Assembly: GCA_021234155.1 (NCBI GenBank)
Contig: JAJEKV010000004.1
Location: forward strand, 3,908,109 to 3,972,108
Source: Isoetes taiwanensis
Lineage: Eukaryota > Streptophyta > Lycopodiopsida > Isoetales > Isoetaceae
DNA: 64,000 nucleotides
Direction of reading: 5' to 3'
Part shown: piece after piece, positions 33,171 through 46,060 of the stretch
How positions within the stretch are numbered: the first letter of the stretch is position 1
Layout: each line of letters opens with the position of its first letter
The notes under the pieces: model-generated
The model's database searches: none
Told to the model about the DNA's origin: nothing
Seen by the model: only the letters and a program-made list of their open reading frames with translations
Made by a program: the position numbers and the translations under genes

Positions 33171-34932
33171 TTTTTTTGAAGGTATACCGGGAGACGTGGG
33201 TGGAAGCAAGCTTCTCGCCCGCATGTCCAAGTCCGGCATAAGGTTGAATCAGCGCAGATGATCTGCCCCTGCACGTAGCTTCTTGCAGGGGTCTGATGGG
33301 GGGTCCCACCGCTGGTCGGATTAGATCCGCCATCTCAATTTGGAAGCAGCCACGCATGCAAGGCCAAAGTCCGCCCCTTTGCTCGGCCGATTTTATCTTT
33401 TTGGGGTTGCGGTTTGAAACTATGGCTTTTTTGTCTGCAACTATTTTTCTCTATTTGTTCAATTGCCCTTTTTTTTAGCCATCTAGGAAATTTCTTATAC
33501 CTTACTTGGATTTGCTTTTTATGCACTCGTTCATCATAGAGCTTTTTGTTTGTGAATAGAATAGAATAGAATAGTTTTTTTATCATCCACTGAGACCAAT
33601 CGGCCTATGGGACCCAGAAGGAGCGCAGCAAACTTATTACTGTCCGGGTTAAAAAACCCCCGCCCCGAAGGGTTTTCGAGGGAAAAACCGTGGCAGTAAT
33701 AAGAATGCTGTCAAACTGTACAAGTATACATCATCATGAAATAAATGTGTATGTACATGTCAAGTCGTGCGTCCGAGGACATAGCTGATCTCGCATGTCC
33801 ATGACCTCGAAGGTATGATCCTAGCATCCGCATGCGGATGCCGTGCTCAATGTCACATGTAGCTGGCTGGCGGGGCCCGACCAACTTCAAAGATAGCGTC
33901 CGGATTTGATCATATCTTTGGGCAACTTTGAAGGGTATGAGATTCATCCTCACGACTCCCATTTGGCGGCATTGATGAGCTCGCCCCGGCGTGGCTCACC
34001 AATCCATCCGCCTGTCTCAATTCGAAGATGATGTGCCCCCAATGCGAATGGAGGCAATGAGTGCAAGGTCTTTTCATGGGCAAGTGGGTGCGCGGTAGCA
34101 TTGTGGGCCTCGTTCCAATGTGGGATTTATGTGGCGCCGGGTAGTGTCTTTGTCTTGACTGTTCAAGGGGCTGGCATCCCAAAGCTTGCCGATGAAGCAA
34201 GCGTCAAGATATTACCCTCAAGCTATGGCGATCTGCCTCTGTTTGCACATGTATGCACCCGTGCTCCCCGCACATTCCATCTAGCCATCCATTGAGCTCT
34301 CTTTTCCCTCCAAAGGGCTTTGGCGTTGTGGCCCCATTGCCATGATATAAGCTAGTTTTGGGAGACGAGCATCGTCCATGTTGACCACCTTCCGAAAATA
34401 GACAATGTGGCGATCAAGGGCCGCCCTCTGAAGAGGCAAGAATCCGCTTCCTGCGCAAGAGAATTTGATATGGGTTTGTGGACTTCACCCCTAGTGCTCG
34501 TACCAAGAAGGCTTTTCGCACTGCTCCAAGTCATTCCAAGTAGCGAGGGATACCTTGGGCCCCATACTTCAACCCCGTATAAAAGGACAGGCTCCACTAA
34601 GACTTTGAACAGGTGTGACTGATGGGTCCAATCATACAACTCCGCTCTATGACTATTGTTTTGCATTGCATATAGTGCTTTCCAGCCCGCCGTAACTCAT
34701 AGCCGTATGGATGTGTCCCAGTGCATAGTAGACGGAAACTCCACTCCCAAATATTTGTATGTGGATGCTACTTCCACATTCTGCCCTCGGTAACGGAAGG
34801 AGGGGATCCTCGGCTGTCGTGAAGATGATATGAAAACCACCTTAGTCTTGGCCAAGTTGACGCGTATATCAGTCGCTTGACAAAATGTGTCCAGGGCATC
34901 GAAATGTGTGAGAGATGTCTCGTATTTCACTA
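33171..34932 (-). pseudogene. 5'-truncated LINE (non-LTR retrotransposon) remnant with A-tail
   Basis: Minus-strand frames hold the C-terminal part of a LINE reverse transcriptase: INVNLAKTKVVF-type thumb (34697-34930, VNLAKTKVVFIS then YKYLGVEF) and LFKVLVEPVLLYGVEVWG (34352-34666). Further scraps follow to 33910. Frames shift between pieces. An A-run on the minus strand at about 33171-33180 could be the 3' tail. In that case the element is about 1.75 kb and 5'-truncated. The tail might instead belong to a separate short element around 33.18-33.36 kb. Confidence 0.65.
33626..33710 (-). repeat. Hairpin family copy A
   Basis: The outer stems are CAGCA and CTTATTACTG, pairing with CAGTAATAAG and TGCTG across a 2x2 internal loop. 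Inside is the family core: (minus strand) GGTTTTTCCCTCG, A4, a CCC-TTCG-GGG hairpin, then GGGGTTTTTTAACCCG. Copies B and C share the core but not the outer stems. Confidence 0.7.
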
Positions 34933-35233
34933 ATCATGATGGTTTCATAATGAACTCTTTGCCCTTTCCGCATTCCATAGTGGAAAAGATGTGCCCATGG
35001 TCTTTTTTCACTTGTATACTCCTCACGGAAGCTCCTTGCATCCTTCATTAATTAATGCTTCTTAGGTGGAGTCTCAACATATTGACTGAAAAGTGGAGCT
35101 CGATAGATCTCTTCTAATGTCCCCATCTTTATCTCATGAGGCCAAGGACATATGTGAAGTTTTTCAAGCGGCAGATGTGCAAAGCGCTCGGTTAATCGAA
35201 GAGCTAGTAATTAGGGGCGAATTATATAGTCGG

Positions 35234-35581
35234 TGATAGAAGTAGTGCAAAACCAGCACAAACCCGCAAGATCGACTCAAGAGATAGAATAGAAGACAAG
35301 AACAAATCTATTGAGAAAAGCAATAGGAAATACAATCTCTACTTCTGAGCATTGCATAGTACATAACGTACAATCAATATATACAACCGGTGAGACTAAG
35401 AATAGTAGTCTACCGTTTAACCACCGCCCACTAATTACGGCACTGATTTAGGGTCGGTGCTCAGTGCTGACAAAGTGTTGCCTTCTGTACATTTCAGCAC
35501 CTTCTCAGCACCTGTGTGCTAAGTGCTGAACCACTGCTGTTTCAGCACATTATGCTTAGTCAGCATATTTATATTCCAACA
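35234..35581 (-). repeat. copia-2 3' LTR, 348 bp
   Basis: Starts TGTTGGAATATAAATATG on the minus strand and ends TATCA. Same length as the partner at 40117-40464. Confidence 0.95.
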
Positions 35582-35599
35582 CTCTCCCTTAAATGTTGC

Positions 35600-38500
35600 T
35601 GACTAAGCAGAAGAAAATCAGCTGAAACCAAGGTAATCCTTCTCTCCCTTCAGCTGCAATTTCTTCATGCCCAAGCTCTCCTTCACATTGACGAACTTAG
35701 ATCCCACTAATGGTTTGGTAAAGCCATCAGCAAACTGATCCTGTGATGAGCAATGAACAAGTTGAGAAGATCCCATTTAATTCAAGTGAGTGTCAAGGTA
35801 TTTTGTCTTTAGGTGGTACATAGCATCCTTATCAAGATAGATGGTACTTGTGTTGTCGCACAATATAACAGCCAAGGATGGAGGTAAATGCAGATCTGTC
35901 CACAATGTTGAAACTACAACAGTTCTTGCATCCCAACACTAAGTGCATTGAATTCTACACCCGTGGTGCTGATTAACACTGTAGACTGTCTTTTGGACAG
36001 CCATGTCAGCACATTAGGCCGAACGTGACCATCCCTGTTGTGGACCTCCTGCTATCATGACAACCAGCATGATCTGTGTCAACAAAGACTTTCAGCTGGA
36101 AATCAGAGGATCTCTGATAAAAGAGACCTTCCTGTGAAGTCCTCTTCAAATATGCCGCTAGATCTTTTAGCACCTTCCGGGCGCACGGGATTGCTCATGA
36201 ATCGCTTCGGACTCCCACAAAGAAAAAGAGATATCAGGTCTAGTGACTGTGAGATATATCAACGCCCCTACCAAGCTTCGATAGAGTGTGGGATCACACT
36301 CCTCACCATCGAAATCAAGCTCAAGCCTTGTGCCTGGATCAAAAGGACTTGCCACAGCCTTGCAATCTTGCATACGATACTGCTGTAACATTTCTTTGAT
36401 ATATTTCTGCTGAGAAAGATAGATGCCATCTGAGTGCTGCCACACTTCTACACCTAAACAATAATGCATAAGGCCAAGGTCAGTCATCTCGAAGGACGAA
36501 GATAACTTCAACTTCAATGTAGAAATCAACACATCAGCATCTCCTGTGATGATCAAATCATCAACATACAAAACCACAACGCACATTCGGCCTTCATGTG
36601 ATTTGCAATAAAGATTGGGGTCTGCTGCACTTCTGCTGAACCCCTGCTCAAGAAAGAAAGCATTAATTTCCTATGCCAACATCTTGGAGCCTGCTTCAAG
36701 CCATAAATGCTTTTCTTCAAATGACAAACCAGCTGCTCCTTCTCTTGAACAACAAATCCTGGAGGTTGAGTCATATAGACCTCTTCCTCCAAATCACCAT
36801 TCAAAAAAGCAGATTTAATGTCCATTTGAAATATTGGCCAACCTTTCATCGCAACAACAGCTATAACTGATCTAATAGTGGACATTCTGGCTACGGGAGC
36901 AAAGACTTCATCATAATCTAAGCCTTTTTTCTGTGTAAAACCCTTAGCTACAAGTCTAGCTTTGTGCTTTGACACTGTCCCATCAGCATGAAATTTGGTT
37001 TTAAAGACCCACTTACAGCCAATAACGTGCTTATCAGCTGGGAGTTCAACCAATTCCCATGTGCCTTGCTTTAGCAATTGAGAGTATTCTTCTTCCATTG
37101 CATGCTGCCACTGCGGATCACTAGCTGCTTCATGAAAGGTGTGTGGATCAACATGATCCTGGACCTTTGCCATTAAGGCAAGGTTACATGATCCATTAGA
37201 CTTCTCCTGTTTCTCCATCAGACGTGCTGATCTCCTAGGTTCAACAACAGGTACAACAGGTGCTGCAACCGGTTCTGCAACAATTTATTTCTCCTTGAGA
37301 CGTGCTGATCTCCTAGGTTCTACAACAGGAGGTAGCAGGTGCTACAATAGGTGCTGTAACAGGTGTTGGATCAGGTGCTACAGTACCTTCATGTGTGTTG
37401 GACTCCCCGTGAAAGGAACCAACCTGCTCATGGACCATAGGGCGAGCGGGATTGGGATCATCCCGTGCCACTACTTCAGGCAAATGTGAGTTCACTGGAG
37501 AAACCACTAGAGAGGGAGAGAAAGGTCTACCAAAGAACTGCTATCGGATCTCCAACATCCAAGTGGCATTGTCATTGTGAACCGCAGGAGAATCACTTGA
37601 AGATATACCATCATACACAAAGATCTTCAATCTAACCGAATCGACACGCTTACAATAACCCGCTTGTTGGAAGGATCATACAACTTGTAACCTTTTCGAT
37701 TTTGGATACCCAATAAAGATGGCTTTTGACAGCCCCTGTCATGCAACTTCCCATACTTTTTTCAGCTTCTCGCCAGGGTATGGAAGCATAAGTCAAGCAT
37801 CCAAACACCCTCAAATGAGACACATCCGGTTTCATTCTCCAAAATGCTTCATAAGGAGTCACATCCTGGACTGCTTTAGTAGGCGACCTATTTGCCAAAT
37901 ATGTCATTGTCACACCGCCTCTCCCCAAAAGATTCAGGGGTTGCTTAGACTCATCATAGATCTTGCCAAATCAAGCAAAGATCTATTCCTCCTTTCAGCT
38001 ACACCATTTTGTGGATGAGCATAAGGAATGCTTAACGTCTTTCAATACCTTCTTCCATGAGAAACTCATCAAAGGCATTAGAAACATATTCACCTCCATT
38101 GTCACTTCTCAACTTTTTTATTACTAACCATGCGCTTTTGATTTGGCCGCTTTGAAGGCCTTGAACTTGCCAAGCACCTCAGATTTGTAAAGGTAAAGTA
38201 TACACCCAAGTGTACCTACTGAAATCATCAATCAGGGTCAAGAAATACCTCTTTCCACCTAGCGAGACATCAGGCATATAGCACAAATCAGAATGCGCCA
38301 GCTCAAGAGGTTGAGTTGTTCGATGAAGAGCCCGGCTTGTGGAAAAGGTCGTTGAGGTTGCTTTCCCGAGATGGCACGCAAAGACACCTCAAGCTTGACA
38401 CATTTCGTGAGAGGGAATACCGTAACCATCTTGTTTTTGTACAAGGCATGTACAGAAGTTGCCTCCAACATGACCAAAACGAGCATGCCACAGATGCTCG

Positions 38501-39215
38501 GCAGATCAAATCAAGACATACAAGACCATGTTCGGGTCTTATGAACTGAACCATCAAAGACATACAAGCCATTCCGTGCAGCGCCCATCGTGCCATGAAC
38601 CGCAGACTTTTCAAGTCAATTCCTTCAAGTGGATTCCCCGCCTTGCCAGATAGGCTTTGCCATTTCCGAGAACAATGTGATGGCTCGCCTTATCAAATTC
38701 AAGGCGGACATGATATTAGTATGTAATCCGGGAGCAAACATGACATTCCTCACCTTACTAACTACATCACGCCCATGCAATTGAAAAGCTACAATCCCCT
38801 TTCCCCGTGATAGGAAGAGAATATCCATCACCCATCTTCACATCACCTCGATCGAGGTTCAAGTTCGAGAAAACACATCCGAATCTCCTAAGAAGATGAA
38901 CCGTGGCTCCGAGTCCAAAATCCGGTCCTTACGTAAGGTCTTTGGCCGCCGCAAGATTCAGATATTCAGCATCAAAAGTGGCACATGCAACAAAGCACTT
39001 GTCTCTCCCTTAGAGTTGATCTTTGTGCTTCTCGTGTCACTATCCTTTTGAGCTTTTCTTCTCCTTCTTACAATTCGAACAGTAGTGACCCTTTTCACCA
39101 CAATTCCAAAGACTTGAACTCCTTGGATTTCTTACCTTCAGACTTCACATTTTTCGACTTCTTAGAGTCTTTGCTATTAGCAAACTTCTTCTTGGTGTCA
39201 CTCGAGAAGTAGACA
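35600..39215 (-). pseudogene. copia-2 pol, multiply frameshifted
   Basis: Pieces on the minus strand in different frames: protease/pre-integrase (38625-38831, NVMFAPGLHTNIMSA), integrase scraps, integrase C-terminal part (37650-37928, NRSPTKAVQDVTPYEAFW), reverse transcriptase (36553-37218, HVIGCKWVFKTKFHADG through KSIYGLKQAPRCW), then the active site in a new frame (36167-36586, VVLYVDDLIITGD, RPDISF). RNase H is only traces down to 35.6 kb. At least six frame changes are needed. Such damage is out of proportion to the 0.9% LTR divergence. Confidence 0.85.
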
Positions 39216-39220
39216 CAAAA

Positions 39221-39799
39221 TTAGCATGGTCCACTCTCCCATCCCTTTGCTTTACGCACCAACTCCTCTTGTTGCAGTAGAATGGTTACTTTGGCTATAT
39301 CAATCTTCTCCTTGTACCTGATCTTCGAAGAGATAATATCATACGAAGGAGGAAGACCAACCAATATATCTTGAATCAGCTGTTTTTCAGACAGCACTCC
39401 ACCAGCAGCCATGTAATCCAAGCGCCATTGCTTCATCTGAGTAAGGTATGCTGTGACAGATTTGAAGTCACCTAGTTGGGCATGTCTCATTTTGTTCTGG
39501 ATCAGCATTTGGGTTGCCATACCCTTGCTATCAAGAGACTTCTCCAAATGAAACCACATCTCCTTAAACTCAGTAAAATGGTTGATTTCATGACCAATTG
39601 TCTCTTCAGCCAACATTTTGACAAGAGCACAAGCTTTCTGGTTTACTCTGCCAGCATCTGCTGACTTGGTGCTAATAAAGTCTTCATCAAACACCGCTCC
39701 CATGTCACTAAATATCAAATAATTCACCATAAACTTCTTCCAAGCATGGTAATTATTATTAGTGAGCTTTGCATTCTGTGAGAACTTGAATGGATCCAT
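39221..39799 (-). CDS. copia-2 gag (N-terminal part)
   Basis: A 192-codon frame from ATG 39799 (MDPFKFSQNAKLTNNNYHAW). It has the copia gag (UBN2/retrotran_gag) layout: NYHAWKKFM, FTEFKEMWFHLEKSL, LTQMKQWRLDYMAAGG, LVGLPPSYDII. The frame ends before the CCHC knuckle. Remains of a knuckle (CGEKGHYCSNC-like, in another frame) are near 39.1 kb, so gag is truncated by a frameshift. Confidence 0.85.
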   Translation of the reverse strand: MDPFKFSQNAKLTNNNYHAWKKFMVNYLIFSDMGAVFDEDFISTKSADAGRVNQKACALVKMLAEETIGHEINHFTEFKEMWFHLEKSLDSKGMATQMLIQNKMRHAQLGDFKSVTAYLTQMKQWRLDYMAAGGVLSEKQLIQDILVGLPPSYDIISSKIRYKEKIDIAKVTILLQQEELVRKAKGWESGPC

Positions 39800-40103
39800 G
39801 AATTTCTCCTGCTTTCAGCAGCCAAAAAGATGGTTGAGAAAACAAATTCGTCACCAAACACCCACTAGAAAAGTCGAATCTTGAATTTTGTCGCCAAAAA
39901 GGTCTTGGAAATCTCGAATCTCACACCAGAACTTGCTGGAAAATCCGAATCTCTCTCCCAAAACACTTCCTCCAGGCCAAAAAGCAAGAATCTTCTCCAA
40001 TGCTGCAAATGAGAGTTTCCACCACCAAATCTCAGCCAAAGAACGATGGCCAATCCAATTTGGATGCTTCTCCAATAGCTTGCTCTATTCTTCCCTCAAG
40101 AAA

Positions 40104-40116
40104 GCGTCTGATACCA
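40104..40116 (-). other. copia-2 primer-binding site
   Basis: TGGTATCAGACGC on the minus strand, directly next to the 5' LTR. The first ten bases match the initiator tRNA-Met site. Confidence 0.85.
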
Positions 40117-40464
40117 TGATAGAACTAGTGCAAAACCAGCACAAACCCGCAAGATCGACTCAAGAGATAGAATAGAAGACAAGAACAAATCTATTGAGAA
40201 AAGCAATAGGAAATACAATCTCTACTTCTGAGCATTGCATAGTACATAATGTACAATCAATATATACAACCGGTGAGACTAAGAATAGTAGTCTACCGTT
40301 TAACCACCGCCCACTAATTACGGCACTGATTTAGGGTCGGTGCTCAGTGCTGACAAAGTGCTGCCTTCTGTACATTTCAGCACCTTCTCAGCACCTGTGT
40401 GCTAAGTGCTGAACCACTGCTGTTTCAGCACATTATGCTTAGTCAGCATATTTATATTCCAACA
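40117..40464 (-). repeat. copia-2 5' LTR, 348 bp
   Basis: Differs from the 3' LTR at one base each near 40125 (C for G), 40249 (T for C) and 40361 (C for T), with no indel. Confidence 0.95.
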
Positions 40465-40469
40465 GTCGG

Positions 40470-42158
40470 ATGCCATTATCCTTCCATCCTCTCGGTAGAA
40501 AGTTTCCCTTGAGAGGCCTTCGTTTTGGGGGAAGATGTTAGGCATTGATGGAGTCCTCAGATTCAGAAGGTTCCTAATAAAATAAATAATTTGTTTTTCA
40601 TAACCTTTATTTTTTTCAAGTATGGATTTTTCCCTGCTTAATTTTATTATTAGGGCTTGTAAGACGTTAATTTTTAAATGGCAAATTATTCTTATGAAAT
40701 ATGCGCTAGTCATATCTAATTAATTTCAAGGGGAGCAAACTCTCCTTTTTCACTTCCACTTCAGGCTCCAATGATGGACCTCAGATCCTCTTATTATTTC
40801 CTTCATCTCCAAGCGGATTTGCCAATCCTGCATAGTTTAAGCCTTACCTCGCGGGTTGCACATCTCTTCTCTTCTTTGCCTTCTTTGTCCGCTACTTTCT
40901 CACCATATGGAGGGCCGATAAGTCCCATGGACTCTACTCAACTTCTCTTTGAATTGTAGCACCCAGAGCGCAACCATTCACGATCTTCAAGCATTTGCTT
41001 TCCAATACTCTTCAGTCCAAGCCCAGTTGGACCTTTTGCAGCAAGAGATGCGGGATTTCACTCGACATTTCTATGAGTTCACAGCCATCATGGAGGAGAA
41101 GTTTTGCTGGATTAAAGCACGACTATCTTCCATAGGAATTTTAGTACTGGTATTTTGGTGATTAGGTTTGATGTGTAGGGGCAAATTGGTAATTTCTTTG
41201 TATGTTTATTTTACACAGTGTATTTATTTGAGCTAAGGGCATTTTGGTAATTTTGAAACTCATAGGGGCATTTTGGTAATTACATAAACTCATAAGGATA
41301 TTTTGGTAGTTTTCCCAAAGATAAATGATTTTGTTTGGCTGGGTCAGCAAGCAAGAACTGATTGTACATGTATATGACCCAAAGCTAATGTAAGTACATA
41401 TGGACCACACTTAAATGCCCAGTATGTTCATTTCCTGAGGAGATGAGGCAACAAAAGCAATGTGTATGTCGAGATCTTGAGTCACTGCTTTGACTTGGGA
41501 ATGACGTAAGAGAGAAAAAAGAATACAATGCTGCAAGGAAAAAATTACACAAACAAATCTCGATACTGCAAACGTAGTAACATGAACAAAATAATAACTG
41601 ATTCCACAATATTGTTTATGACCCAAAGCTGAATGTATTGTTCTAGCCGATCAATAGCTGAAGTTTGTTCTTGTTGCGGACCAACATAGATATGAGGTTG
41701 CTTTCCAATTTGATGATTTTCGATCTGTAGTTTTTTTTTCTCCAGACAAATCTAAATGCTTCCATTAAGCTAACAAAATTTTCAGTGAAAAGCATGCTCT
41801 TCGTACTTCTTCTACCACTTCCCTTGGCGGTAATCCATTTGTTCCTCCTGCCACATAGATGCACCCTCCTTTATGTCGTTCTATTTGTGGTCGGATTGGG
41901 TACCCTCTAGAGCATTGTTGGCGCCAACATCTGTTCCAAAATCATGTTCTCCTGATTATTCCTTTAGCATCAGTTCCTTCTCCTCCACCTCCACCTCCAT
42001 TCATCATGCCTCCATATTTTCAGCCTCCTCTTTGGTCCTCTTAAGTGGTGCTCCTCATGCTTCTAAGTTGTTAATCACTTTGGTTATGACTTATGCATTA
42101 AATAATAAAGGTTATATGGTTAGATCAAATTTAATAGTCTTATGCATGTATTTTTTAA
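40470..42158. other. Mostly non-coding, with weak retroelement gag scraps
   Basis: The target sequence of copia-2 resumes at 40470. A plus-strand frame at 40949-41161 is coiled-coil-like (QAQLDLLQQEMRDF). Another at 41859-42044 has CGRIGYPLEHCW and a Pro run. They could be gag remnants of an LTR element, but I am not sure. A short minisatellite (GGGGCATTTTGGTAATT, about four units) lies at 41,175-41,315. Confidence 0.3.
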
Positions 42159-42391
42159 ACGAGGTGCACCCTGGACTACCATAGTCATCGGATTCGTCGA
42201 TCCTACGGCCCAAATTGTATGTTGGGGCATGTGAGCACCTCTCGTTTCGCTTAGTGTAATTCTCAAAACCATTGCCAAGAGTTAGTTAGGCTCACTTGTT
42301 AGTTACGATGCCTCTCCTTCATATACCCTTTCTTCCCTTTTCATCTTTATCAGCTCATCTGTGTTCTCCTCTTGTCGACTCTCCCTTTAGC
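42159..42391. repeat. Dispersed repeat, copy 1 (also at 46.19 and 47.68 kb)
   Basis: The first part (42159-42262) begins ACGAGGTGCACC and ends GAGCACCTCTCGT, a 9-10 bp inverted repeat. It recurs at 47680-47763. The next 150 bp (from GTGTAATTCTCAAAACC) recurs at 46189-46334 with few changes. The two parts are joined here but separate elsewhere. Confidence 0.7.
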
Positions 42392-44900
42392 CTACTTCCT
42401 TTTGGTCGGCATAGTTTTTGATGGAACCCTTCGTCCTCGCATCTCTTTTGAGATGCCGCTTCTGCTCTACTTTTCAGGTTTTCTTGTGGTTGCCTTGGCC
42501 ATCTCAAGTTTGAAGTTTGCACGGCTTCTTCGAGTTCGCCATTGGCTATTTAGGGTGCAGTGGCTTCTTGTCGGCACACAGATTTCAGACATTTTGTGCA
42601 ACCCGTTCTTATTTTGGGCAGATTTCAGGCATTTTGTGCAACCCATTCTTATTTGGGCATTTATTTTTGCGGTTTTTCCAGCAAGAAGTGCAAAACGGCA
42701 TCAAGGGCATTCCGTAGAACCTATTTTTGTTTGGGCGTTAAGCTGTTTGTTTGGGCCTTTTCTCTGCGGATTTCCCAACCAGAAGTGCAAATCGGTCATT
42801 TTATTTTGAGAAGTGTTCTATTTTCTGTCACAAGCCTTATTACTTTTTGGATTTGGTGCAGACCATCATTCGATTCTTCTCCATCCTGCTTTCCGTGATC
42901 CAGAAGCCCTTAACAAAAAATTGCCGGATCTGAACTAGTCTATTGAAAAATCTAGGTGGATTCATGGATTTGTTGCTGGCGGATGCTGCTTGTGTATTTT
43001 CTGAAAGATATTTGCTGTTGGGAGTGCAAGAGATGATTTGCAGAGAATCAGGGTTTCGTGGCCCTAATAAAGCATGGTCTGGACTGCTTTGCATAGCACT
43101 AGCTTGCTCTTAGGCATTCGCACAATGCCAGTACTTAGATATGGCGGCAGGTTGCTTTGAAATGCCAAAGAAACCATGTTATATGGCTATTAAGATGAGC
43201 ATACGACTGATAGGAAGCCTGGCGCTCTGTCCCAGAGTGATCTTCCAACAAATAATGCAGGACCAAGGGATGACGATTCAAAAATAGATGCAGGTTGCCG
43301 ATGTGCTTCTAATCAGATGAGTAACATAATCTTGGGGCCATTTTTGCAATGTGTGTGACCTTGTTTGCCCTACGCTTTTGTGATGAGCAACATAAGGGAT
43401 TTAGCTTGATAACTTGGCCGATTCTACACTCTTCCATGGAGCAAACAAAATTGGAGCTGGTAGCGGCAGTATATGTGTTACTAGTGAGTATCAAGACCCT
43501 AAGGAAGCAGCAATCTGAACTTTGCTACACATTATCATGGCTTTGAGGACGAAGACGTCCTTCTCAACCAGACCAAGCCAGGGAACAGAGATAACACTGC
43601 TTTTACCCAAGGAAAATAGAGACCCAAGAAAAACAGAGTTAGTGCTGACACACGATCCATTTCCAGATAAGCATTCTTTTCCAATTCTCATTCTTGAGAT
43701 TTTCTCCTTCTATTTCTATCCATTTCTCGCCTTCTTTCATTCTTAAGAGTTTCTTCTTTAATTTAATTCTTCATTCCTTCCCTTGCTTTGTTGCATTGTC
43801 AAGCTTTGATTGGTCTTCTCCTTTATTTCCTAAGCACATTTGTGATTTCTGAAGAGTGTTTTTAAGCTTGTTGTGACAAGAATTCTTCTTGGACTTCTCA
43901 TGGGGTTGAGTAAGCCTGTGATTTAAGTTTGATATGACCATCGCTTCTTCTTATGTAGACGCCTTATTTGTGTTCTTAGTGCAGGCCATTCTCCTTTGTT
44001 CACTTTCGGCAGTTTGGTACCCATCCACGGTTGGAAGTCTTGACTATTTTGCATTAGATTTGGCATGGACCATGATGAAAGATACCTTCTAGTTCTTTAA
44101 ACCTTGTTCCTCTATTATTTCTCATTTTGGTCTGTGTCTAGCCTTCAATAACTCTTGAAGTATTGATCAAACCTCAACTTGTCTAATTGTGATACATATA
44201 TTTTTAGATGATGTGCGCTTTTGAACTTCAATGATGCAAGAGTTAGAACATTTCGTTCCAAAGTGGCATTTATGGCTAGGTTGTGCATCAATTTAAATCA
44301 TGTCTAAGCATGTCTACAGTTTCTAGTCATAGAGCTTATTCTTCAACATTGCAATGACAATTTGGCACTTTTTGCAACTCTATTTTACCCAATATTTCTT
44401 AAATTGCAGCTTTTGAACGAGCCTTCATGGATAGAACCTTGTTAAGTTGCCAACCTTTGCATATTTATGAATTCACGAGTACTTTTTATTTAGTGCCAAC
44501 TTATGTTTGACCCTTCATAATAGCATAGTTTAGTTGTAGCTCCTCATGATTTCATAGTTATTTTCTGCCTTGAAGATGGTCACCAAATGCACTCTTGACC
44601 CCAGTCTTTCGTATTCATGCCCCTTTTCTAATTTATCACTATTTTCTAATGCCTCTTTCTGTGTCTTGGCAGTATTTTCATAAGATGGGTTATTTTGAGC
44701 ATTTGAAGGTAGGGATAATGGTAGTCATACTTGACCTAGACAGTTTTCTTGTTTTTATGTTGATTGTCGCATGCATACAAGAGGCCGGGATTGAGGTGTT
44801 TTTTCTGTAGATCCTTCACATTCCTTGTGGATGTATTAATCATTTTTATAGGTTCTTTTGTATGGTTGATAAGTGCCATCTTATATAGGTTCTTTCGTAT
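42392..44900. other. Repeat-rich non-coding region
   Basis: Frames at 42372-42900 are made of a tandem repeat (CAGATTTCAGGCATTTTGTG, at least three units near 42,575-42,660) and are not convincing genes. The rest is T-rich with no domain, tRNA or element ends that I can see. Confidence 0.4.
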
Positions 44901-46060
44901 GGCAGATCTTTTATTCAAATATTTAGGATTTTCTGGGTATACCATGGATGGTGTTGTTGAGTTGCTTGAATTGGAGAGATGTTTACTAACCTTGGTGCCT
45001 TTGTTGACCTAATGATATATTGAAGGACTGCTTCCTTGGCCATCCTTGCAACAATGGTTTTCCTTTTCAACAATTACTAGTATCTCCTGTCGTAGCTCAT
45101 GAACATGTGCCAGGTATGTTGCTCCCAATCACAATCACAATCATACAAGCTCAATCATAATGGTTTAAATTTGAACCGATCTAATTCTTAATCGATACGG
45201 AATGGAAATGGAAGCCATTGGAGCTTGGTTAATAATTACCAAGAGTTTCTACTTAAATCTTATGCTTATCTTTAGCCGCAAGGGATTTCTAGTTTACCAA
45301 AGTTGTTATTAATTAATTTGGACAGTGGACATGTTTGTGATGTTGTTGGGATGATATTTGTCAATGTTTGAGAGAAAGTCGGCAATTTAAAATGAGACAC
45401 TTGATGGCCTTTATAAATTTTATCTAGACCCTTGTACATTCTTTACGAAGATGGGTTTGTGACTCTTTGTATCACAGGGGCCCTAGTAGTTTTATCTTGA
45501 TAACATTAATATCTAGACCTTATGTGCCCATGTTATATTCAGAATCCAATCTTCAACTTTAGCCTTTCGACCTTTCGTCTTTCTATAACCCTTTCTTGAG
45601 CTCATTGTTTGCCTTTCCTTTACTCAAAGTCCATAGATATGATGCCATTGGATTTGATGAGGTATTGGGGTGTTATTGCTTGTTTAGTCCCTAGCTGTAT
45701 ATTTAAAAGCCTGACTAATATTTTGGGATTCTCTATAAATACCATGGATGGTGACGATGAGTTGCTTGGATTGGAGATACGTTTACTAGCTTTGGTGCCT
45801 TTGTAGACCTGATGATATATATTGAAAGGCTATTTGGCTTGCTTGGCCTCATTCCTAGAACTGGTGTTTATGGAAGCCTTTACCATACTATGATGAGATG
45901 TTGTCAAGTACGGTGTTTTTCGTCAATATTTCTGATAGAATTATGCTTTCACATCCTTGCAACAATGGTTTTCCTTTTCAACAATTACTAGTATCTCCTG
46001 CCGTGGGCTAGGGCCCTTCGACCCCTAAGCCCCTAGACTTACTGCCTCTGTTTTTCAGCA
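44900..46060. repeat. Imperfect direct duplication
   Basis: 44,915-45,100 and 45,720-46,003 share blocks such as TACCATGGATGGTG, GAGTTGCTTG, TTGGTGCCTTTGT and the longer CATCCTTGCAACAATGG...ACAATTACTAGTATCTCCTG. Both copies are non-coding. Confidence 0.6.

Larger units (their letters stand above)
35234..40464 (-). mobile_element. copia-2: complete Ty1-copia element, 5,231 bp
   Basis: It is bounded by two 348-bp LTRs and flanked by a perfect 5-bp target duplication GTCGG (35229-35233 and 40465-40469). The primer site is at the right, next to the 5' LTR, and the polypurine tract TTAAGGGAGAG is next to the 3' LTR (35582-35592). The order gag, protease, integrase, reverse transcriptase, RNase H from right to left is that of copia. 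The LTRs differ at three positions that I can see (about 0.9%), so insertion was recent. The genes are nevertheless badly frameshifted. Confidence 0.95.

Noticed and set aside
33181-33360. SINE with internal Pol III promoter
   Set aside because: An A-run and a weak GGTTGAATC box are present, but there is no A box at the right distance and no target duplication. More likely the LINE 3' end.
42372-42933. Overlapping hydrophobic frames as a membrane protein
   Set aside because: They are built from a tandem repeat, occur in several frames at once and lack a domain.
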